NCBI RefSeq assembly: GCF_958979055.1
Contig: NC_084888.1
Span: 32,764,804 to 32,828,803, forward strand
Reading direction: 5' to 3'
Source of the DNA: Alnus glutinosa
Lineage: Eukaryota; Streptophyta; Magnoliopsida; Fagales; Betulaceae
DNA: 64,000 nucleotides
Positions 57,501 to 64,000 of this stretch are shown in pieces. The first letter of the stretch is position 1. Each line of letters begins with the position of its first letter. A program made the translations under genes and the position numbers. The notes under the pieces were generated by a model. The model was not told the DNA's origin. It saw only the letters and a list, made by a program, of their open reading frames with translations, and ran no database searches.

Positions 57501-59734
57501 AGAAAAGAAAAGAAAAAGCTGCCATTTTGTGTAACTGGATTAAACTTTAAACGTACCATGATAAATCCATATCTCAGTGTAATGTAATCAACCTTGGTAA
57601 CTGATCTGAAGACTTGTCTGAAGAAACACACCTGATAAAAGAAGGAGAAAAGGGCCTTCAGACTATTGTACGACAACTAACCTTTTATATATGCCCTTAA
57701 ATTTCAAAATTGAAAAATAAACACAAGTTTTTCTATCTTTAAACTTTTTTTTTTTTTTTTTAATTGATGAGATAGTCAAACAATACAAACAGCAAAACAA
57801 AAATTACACAGCCCGACAAAAAAGGCCGCTAACGTTATCTCGGAGGGATCTTTCCCACGGTCAAGGGGAAAACCTATTAAGGGGTACAAATTTATGAGAA
57901 AGTTACTAGTCGAATTAGTCGTAGCATGCGGCTTAATGAATTATGTTGTGAGCACGAAAGTTTGCGCTCTTATTATTCTTAGTTGTAGTCCAGCTATGGG
58001 AGGAGATGAGGGGATGAAGTGTATTAGAAATAGGAATAATTCTCCAATTATTTGTAAGATAAAGTTTTTGGAGGCTAAGAATGGCCGATAAAGAGTCTCC
58101 CTCAAGGAGAATATGATGGCATTGCTTTGTCTATTTATTATGATAGTAAACTCACATAATCATGATCGATCGATGAGATATGAAATTTCATTTGAAAACT
58201 TATAATCCCAATACTGACCACCCAAAGAGAAAACGTTGACTTGCTCCAGTAGTCCAAATGCCTTCTCCCAAATGATGTTTCCCTTGCAAACCTAAACCTC
58301 TCGCGATCTGCATCAAATCAATCATTCTCTCTTTTACCACACTATCAAAATTTAAAAAATTTAAAACATTAAAAAAACAATTAAAAACAAAAAAAAGGTT
58401 AAACATATTTAGGGGAAAAGCTTGAAAATGAAGATTTTTCTAAAAAATACTTTCTAACTTTAAAAACTCAATTTTTCCAACACAATTCCAAATATTTATT
58501 AAAATTACTCTAAAAATAATAATCAAGTGCCGATTTAAAGACTGATTTTTTCTGTCACGTTATTTAATTATTGGCCGTTGTAAATAAATCTACTAAATAG
58601 AATTAGTCTTAAATTTTTGAAAAGCCCATGTGTATTTTGACTACAAAATGTACGTATAACCCACAAAGTTAGGAAACAAATTAATCTTAATTAGCTGCTG
58701 CATTGACTAACCAATTAAACTTTGAAAGTCGAGAGTTACCGTTTTGGTATCGATATTCAGGCGTCCTTGTTTCGTTCTCCCAAACCTTCCATCCTTTCAT
58801 CTGCAAGTCGAAGAAGAATTTATACATCTCCAGAGAAAAAGAGAGGCCAGGGATTGCAATTGTGTACGTCAAAAAACTACCTTGATTCTGCCCAAAGCCA
58901 GAGTGAGTATGCAAAACACCACATGAGAAACGGCCAACACAAAGATGAACACATGGAGCTGGTGAATCGCATACGCAGACATGAAGGCCACTTTTCCCTG
59001 CAAAATAGGCAACCCAAAACAATTCATCCCACTAAATCCAAAAAAAAAAAACAGAGAAATCATTGAGCTTAATTACCTTTCTTGTGCATTTGTAGTCTCC
59101 TTTTGTTGCCAATTTTCGACGGGCACTGAAGTTAGAATCCAAAAATTGGAGCAGTTTCCGACCATGTGTACTATTCTCAGAATCTTTGGGATCTTTCTTA
59201 GTTGTCCCACTCTTCACATTTTTACAGGGATGCCAAGTGGCTCCAACACTCTTGGGTATACATATATCAGAAATGGGATCTTGTAAAACTGTTAGGAGCA
59301 AGGATATGAATCCCAACAGCATAAGCTCTGACAAAAAAACACACACACACAAAAAAAAAATGTTAGTCTATGAACAGATCGACTTGACCCTTCTTCTGAA
59401 ATAAGCTACTGATGATCATCATGTGAGCTTTATATATACCTGCTTTGATCTTTTCAAGCGCTTCGTAAAGAGGTCTCTTTTGTTTGTCTTTTAGCCACTG
59501 CATGCATATATATATAAAGGATGCAAGAATTTCAGTAATCAATTGAAAACATTAATACGAGTACAAAAGAGAAATTGTTAGTACCGGCCACCATGAAACT
59601 ACGATACTTACCTTTCCAATAGCGTGAATAATATATTCAATGAAGATTGAAATGGCAAGCAACACGAAGCACACCGCCGCAACTGCCCACGTTGAAGTTT
59701 CCTCCATTGTACGTTCCTTCTCGGCCTTGGCCAT
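54532..59734 (-). pseudogene. MLO: MLO-like copy 3, broken by a 4-bp insertion and a nonsense codon
   Basis: Almost identical to copy 2, with exons at 59612-59734, 59440-59497, 59077-59327, 58881-58997, 58740-58800, 58219-58307, 57557-57631, 56719-56813, 56586-56635, 56285-56325, 56001-56178, 55862-55897, 55501-55568, 55292-55352 and 54532-54840. Exon 11 is 178 bp instead of 174: a tandem GCTA at about 56150-56156 shifts the frame soon after LLLVGTKL, and a stop follows within about 20 codons. Independently, the tryptophan codon of the calmodulin-binding site (ALRSW in copy 2) is TGA at 54778-54780. Missense changes include Phe to Val in CFFRQVF, Pro to Lys at the exon 9 start, and FWLGRPR. 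Any product would lack the later membrane helices, the calmodulin site and the tail. Splice sites are intact, so it may still be transcribed. Confidence 0.92.
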
Positions 59735-59907
59735 GATCGGAGTGTTTATATGTTGAGGAAGCTCTCGAGTAGATTAATGAAACTAATGTTGATGTAGGCG
59801 GCTAACGCTCGTCCATTTGAAGGGGTCCGAACTTAAATATATATAGTCACTTTATTTGTGCGTGCGCGTGTAAATTCATACTAAGTTATAAGTCATAATT
59901 GTATATA

Positions 59908-61799
59908 AAAATTACATGTTAATAAAATTATCTTTAAAAATAAATTTTCTTCCAATACAAAAGTGTTCTAACGAGACTGGGAACGTAGACAGAAGCAAAT
60001 CTGTCCACGGATGACACCAGAACGATTGTTTCTCCATTTTCCCTTGTGAAATCCCATTGATCACCGAAGCACGTCGGAATGATTGCTGGGAATGCCAGAA
60101 AAGCTGATCTACCGAGTGCCGTAGATTGACAATAACAAAATCAGCGTGAGAAATTATGATTTCCCATCTTCAAGACCATTTGCTGTGCTCGGAAACCCTT
60201 GGGCTGGGGAAACGTCCCTGCAGCGAACTTTGCTCCCGAGACGCCAGTGATTTTCGGACTCCTATGGTAGAATAACACGAAAAAGGGAATGGGATGTTTC
60301 ACAGACTGTTCCTCCTTGAATAAGGGGGCCCTCCTCGGATGAGGAAGCTAGAAAACCCTTTTCGGACAAAAGACCACCCCTCTTGGTAGAGGACAAGGGG
60401 GTGATAAGGAAAGTCCGATATCGGACAATGGATCTCCCCTCTTGGTAGAGGACCAAGGGGGTGAGGATAAAAGTCCAATTTCGGACAAAAGGATCCCTCC
60501 TCTTGGTAGAGGACATGGGGGTGGTGAGGAAATTACGATTTATGAGATATACATTTCGGTGGTAACCTGAGGAAATTATTAGAGATTAATTTAGAACTCC
60601 CGTCATAAGGGCGTAACTTTCGTCAAAGAAGAAGATTTTATTAGATTTACTCAAAGTACACACGTACATGAAAACGAAGAAAGCAGACAACCCGGAAAAA
60701 GTGCTATACAGGGTAGTCATTTGATTACAAGTAATCCTAACACAGCGAAAAGGAATCGCTTGAAAAATTTTGAAGGGGATCATCCGTGCAAATTCCAAGC
60801 GCGGCTTGAACAGCTGGGCTCCCACGAGCCGTTGAGGCAAAATTTGGGTGCTGCACAGTTCCTATAGGCTGGACAGGAACAGGTTGGTGTGAAGCCAGGA
60901 GACACGCACCCCTATACGCCTAAAGCCGGAGATCGCACATTCGATAGAACCGCCGTGGAGAACCGATGCTTCACGGCGGTGAACTTCTAGACCAAAACCA
61001 TCCTTAAGGGATTTGTGAATATGCTCGGTCGTGAAGACCGCACCGGGAATGAAGAACATTGTGAGAAGATCTGGGGAGTCCAAAAAGGAAGAAGGGGAAA
61101 ATCCGATCTCCGGGAAAGGGATAAGAGGAAAGGAGGACCTGCTCAAATGGGCAATCTGGAGACCAATGACCTTCTAGCAAAGGAAGTGACGAATAAATAG
61201 GAAGATAATGACAAGCAATGCACGCATGATTTACGGGATGTTAGGTGAGCCTAACTAATGGTGAATTTATGATGGAAATAAATTCCTGATTACTTGCCAT
61301 AAATGGCCTGGAGTCGCGTGGAACGGCAATCAAATAAATGTTCAAGTTTTCACGGGGCCGAAGGAAGGCATTATGTAAGCTGGATGAGGAGTGATCGATG
61401 AGTAAGTCGGGTAGCAAAGATTTCATTAGGTAAATTCTCCATACCTTTATACCAAAGATAGGAGAATTGGGGGGTAAGTGTTAAGGAATATTCCTCCCCA
61501 ACTTAGAAAACGTCCACGTGGTGCCTTGAGCTTGGCAAGGATAAAATAGGCATATGGCATACATGAGTGTAAAAAGGGAGTATAAAAATTATTAGAGGGA
61601 GGATCTATTCTCTCGAGCACACTTTTCTCTCTCTCTCTCTCTTTCTCTCCTCTCCATATAAACCTTGGCTGACTTGATCGTCGGAGGAGGCTTCGCCGGC
61701 CAACCCCCGGCAAGCCTTTCTTGTTTTGCAGGCCAAGGCGCGGGTCAAGGGGACGTCCCTGATGATGCCATGTCACCGGACCAAAAAATTGCATCAACA
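59908..61799. mobile_element. LTR-retroelement-like sequence upstream of MLO copy 3
   Basis: Copy of 50420-52311 carried along in unit 3, with only a few base changes (for example GACGTCACTG to GACGTCCCTG near 61753). It was therefore duplicated with the unit and is not an independent insertion. Confidence 0.45.
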
Positions 61800-61895
61800 C
61801 GTAGCATGCTGGCAACGTACAATTGAGGAAAACATAATAAACATTATCAACCACTTTCTAGTTAACATCCCTAATTATAAAATGAAACATGATAC

Positions 61896-62071
61896 ACGTC
61901 CATTCTTTATACATTTATTGTCCAATCTCTTTTGCAACATTACGTCCATCCATTCTTTATACATTTATTGTCCAATCTCTATACATTTATTGTCCAATAT
62001 TCTCTTCTGCAACATTACGTCCATCCATTCTTTATAGATTTATTGTCCAATCTCTTTTGCAACATTACGTA
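61896..62071 (+). repeat. Minisatellite at the unit 3 / unit 4 junction
   Basis: The same array, 70 bp shorter than that at 52408. Copy-number change here accounts for the shift in spacing between units 3 and 4. Confidence 0.9.
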
Positions 62072-63064
62072 CGTGTATCACAAATTATTGATTTTGTTAG
62101 AATATACCAAAGATATATTATATTTTAGATTTTAGATATCAACACGGTATCATGTTAGAATATATGAAAAATATATTACATTTTTTGTATATTCTATATT
62201 TGGTTAATGTTAACATACTCTTTATTTACAGATTAATTATAATTAAATATTGAGATAGTAATCAAATCAAATCATATAAATAACAACCTTTGTATTATAG
62301 GCAAACGAGTCAATGAGTAAAATGTAACTTTTAAAGCTAATTCGTAGTAGTTGATGTAGGTGTACATCTAACACCAAACCATTCGTAATTCCTTGTATTA
62401 TCTTATTTCTCTTGCTTCCACCTTTATTATTTTATTTTAAATTTCAACAATAAAAAAGTTATACGGAGATGTACACCAGATAAAAAAAAATTATTTGTCA
62501 AATCAATTAAATACATTTTTCATTTCATCCGCAATGTTTTTTTTTTTGTTAATATAATTTAAAACTTGATTCATGGCAATGTTTACTTCAGTGTAGGAAA
62601 GTACTGTAAATGAATACATTTTTTTTTTTTTTAATCTCTATGTCATTAATTCTTCCTCTTTCTTTATTCATTTCTCTCCCATATTCTTTTTTTTTTTTTT
62701 ACGCTCTCTTTTATCAAAGAACAAATATATATAAATTTTTAAAATGAAATAAATAATAATAATAAAAAATAATCAGGCGTAGAATATATTTAAAAAGTCA
62801 TTAATCAAAATGAAAAAATAATTTTGAGGTTAACTATTGATTCTACTGCGTACGAACCTTTCCCCCACAATGAATGCAATTTGATTTTTTTTGGTTCAAA
62901 TTTAATGTTTGGGTGGCCGTAGGGGGGGACCCAATTGTGTGGCTGTGATGACTGGGCTTCTCGTTTGAACACCAATGTTTATCCGGTTCACGTAACCGAC
63001 TCCTATGTATGGCTATGATTTTTGGTCGTTCTGGAAGATTTTAATTTTCCAAACTTTCGTTCAA

Positions 63065-63097
<33 letters not shown>

Positions 63098-63949
63098 TCT
63101 CCAAACTTTATGGATCGATCACATGGCAAAACATGGCACCGAACCATCCCATGGTCAAGGGAGTAGGATCCTCTCTATTACCCAGTTCATTTGAACGCCA
63201 CTTCCAAACTGGCCACTCTCATACCAACATAACTACTTTGTGATGTTACCTCGAGCCGTTTTTGGATGGTTTGGCCACTCTTAAACCAATCATTTTCAGC
63301 TGGCTATTGAGAATAATCGAAACACCTCGTTGCCAAAGAGAATAGTCAGTTACTTTCAGGTTTGGGTTTTTATTTTTATTTTTTTGAGAGCTATTTAGCC
63401 AACTAGCTTCATACCACCCTAACTTTTTTTTTTTTTTGCCACGATCTGGACCATTCATTTAAATAAATGGCCATGCACAAGCAGCTCGAATGGAAGCTGT
63501 AGTGGTATTATACCTCGAGGTCTTGTGTTCGAAGCCGAACTTAACCTATACATGTAGTTTGTGGGCGATTGCAGGTATATGAACTTAACTTAACTCATAG
63601 GGCCCTACTCTATTGTTGTTAATATTGAAATAAAAGAGACTTGTAACGTTCAGACTATTTATCTATAAATAGAGTCTTGTATATAGTCTAATGAATCAGA
63701 AAAGATGTAGTCAAGAAAAAACTTTGACGTATAGACATAAGTCATAGGTCGAACCACCTTAATTCTCTGTCTCTCTTTCTTATTTTCAAATCTTCCATAA
63801 ATTTTGTGTTCTTATAGGCCGGCCATCAGCCACTTAATTTTTTAAAAGCAATGCAAAGCTTGGATGACAAAAGAGGAATGATATTTAACATTCTTTTACC
63901 GTTCTTCTAATTAACATTTTCAGCTGACGTGGCACAAATGTCGATTGGC

Positions 63950-64000
63950 TTATTGATCATCTCTGCGAAAAGAGAAATCCGATGGACTAACGTTGATTTC
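63950..64000 (-). CDS. MLO: MLO-like copy 4, extreme 3' end of last exon (partial)
   Basis: The stop (TAA, at 63950-63952) and the last codons of exon 15 (ending in FRRDDQ, as in copy 2) are visible before the window ends. Whether this copy has the nonsense codon or the 4-bp insertion of copy 3 lies outside the window. Confidence 0.85.
   Translation of the reverse strand, partial: EINVSPSDFSFRRDDQ

Larger units (their letters stand above)
52408..61895. repeat. Tandem segmental repeat, unit 3 (9.5 kb, with broken MLO copy 3)
   Basis: Same content and order as unit 2. It shares with unit 4 both deletions relative to unit 2 and several base differences (for example CAGCTGACGTGG near the MLO 3' end), so units 3 and 4 separated from each other last. 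Confidence 0.95.
61896..64000. repeat. Tandem segmental repeat, unit 4 (cut by the window end)
   Basis: The first 2.1 kb of another unit, offset 9,418 bp from unit 3 after the minisatellite and nearly identical to it. The array therefore continues beyond the window. Confidence 0.95.

Overview
The window looks like nuclear DNA of a dicot plant, probably woody. It is AT-rich, has spliced genes with GT-AG introns, and is full of MITEs, LTR elements, LINE tails and microsatellites. I cannot name the species. Exon models were read by eye from splice signals and family motifs.

Layout. 1-0.5 kb: two sister MITEs. 2.4-7 kb: an Ataxin-10/ARM-repeat gene (MEE50-like, + strand) with a transposon-filled 5' intron. 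7-13.8 kb: an isolated thioredoxin exon that has lost its CxxC site, a perfect G-box palindrome, a gypsy-like remnant and hAT-like ends. 13.9-27 kb: the relic of a large RING-H2 E3 ligase gene (+). It is invaded by a Ty1-copia element (14.5-19.9 kb, minus), a LINE tail (20.9-21.9 kb) and a 1.3-kb Pack-MULE (25.3-26.6 kb) that carries the N-terminal half of a SYP121/PEN1-type syntaxin. 27.5-30.7 kb: a six-exon E2 ubiquitin-conjugating gene of the UBC19/UBC20 (UBE2C) type (minus).

33-64 kb: a minus-strand cluster of clade-V-type MLO genes. Copy 1 (33.4-39.8 kb, 15 exons, 567 aa) is the diverged member. From 42.7 kb onward a 9.5-9.7-kb unit is repeated in tandem: unit 2 holds an intact MLO (535 aa), unit 3 holds an almost identical MLO broken by a 4-bp insertion and a nonsense codon, and unit 4 runs off the window just inside its last MLO exon. 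A short minisatellite sits at each unit junction and varies in copy number, which suggests unequal crossing-over.

Functionally, clade V MLO proteins are plasma-membrane susceptibility factors for powdery mildew, and the PEN1 syntaxin is needed for mlo-based resistance. Having a transposon-borne piece of a PEN1-like gene about 7 kb from an MLO cluster is probably chance, but it is the most striking juxtaposition here. The E2 and the RING relic both belong to the ubiquitin system; nothing shows that they work together.
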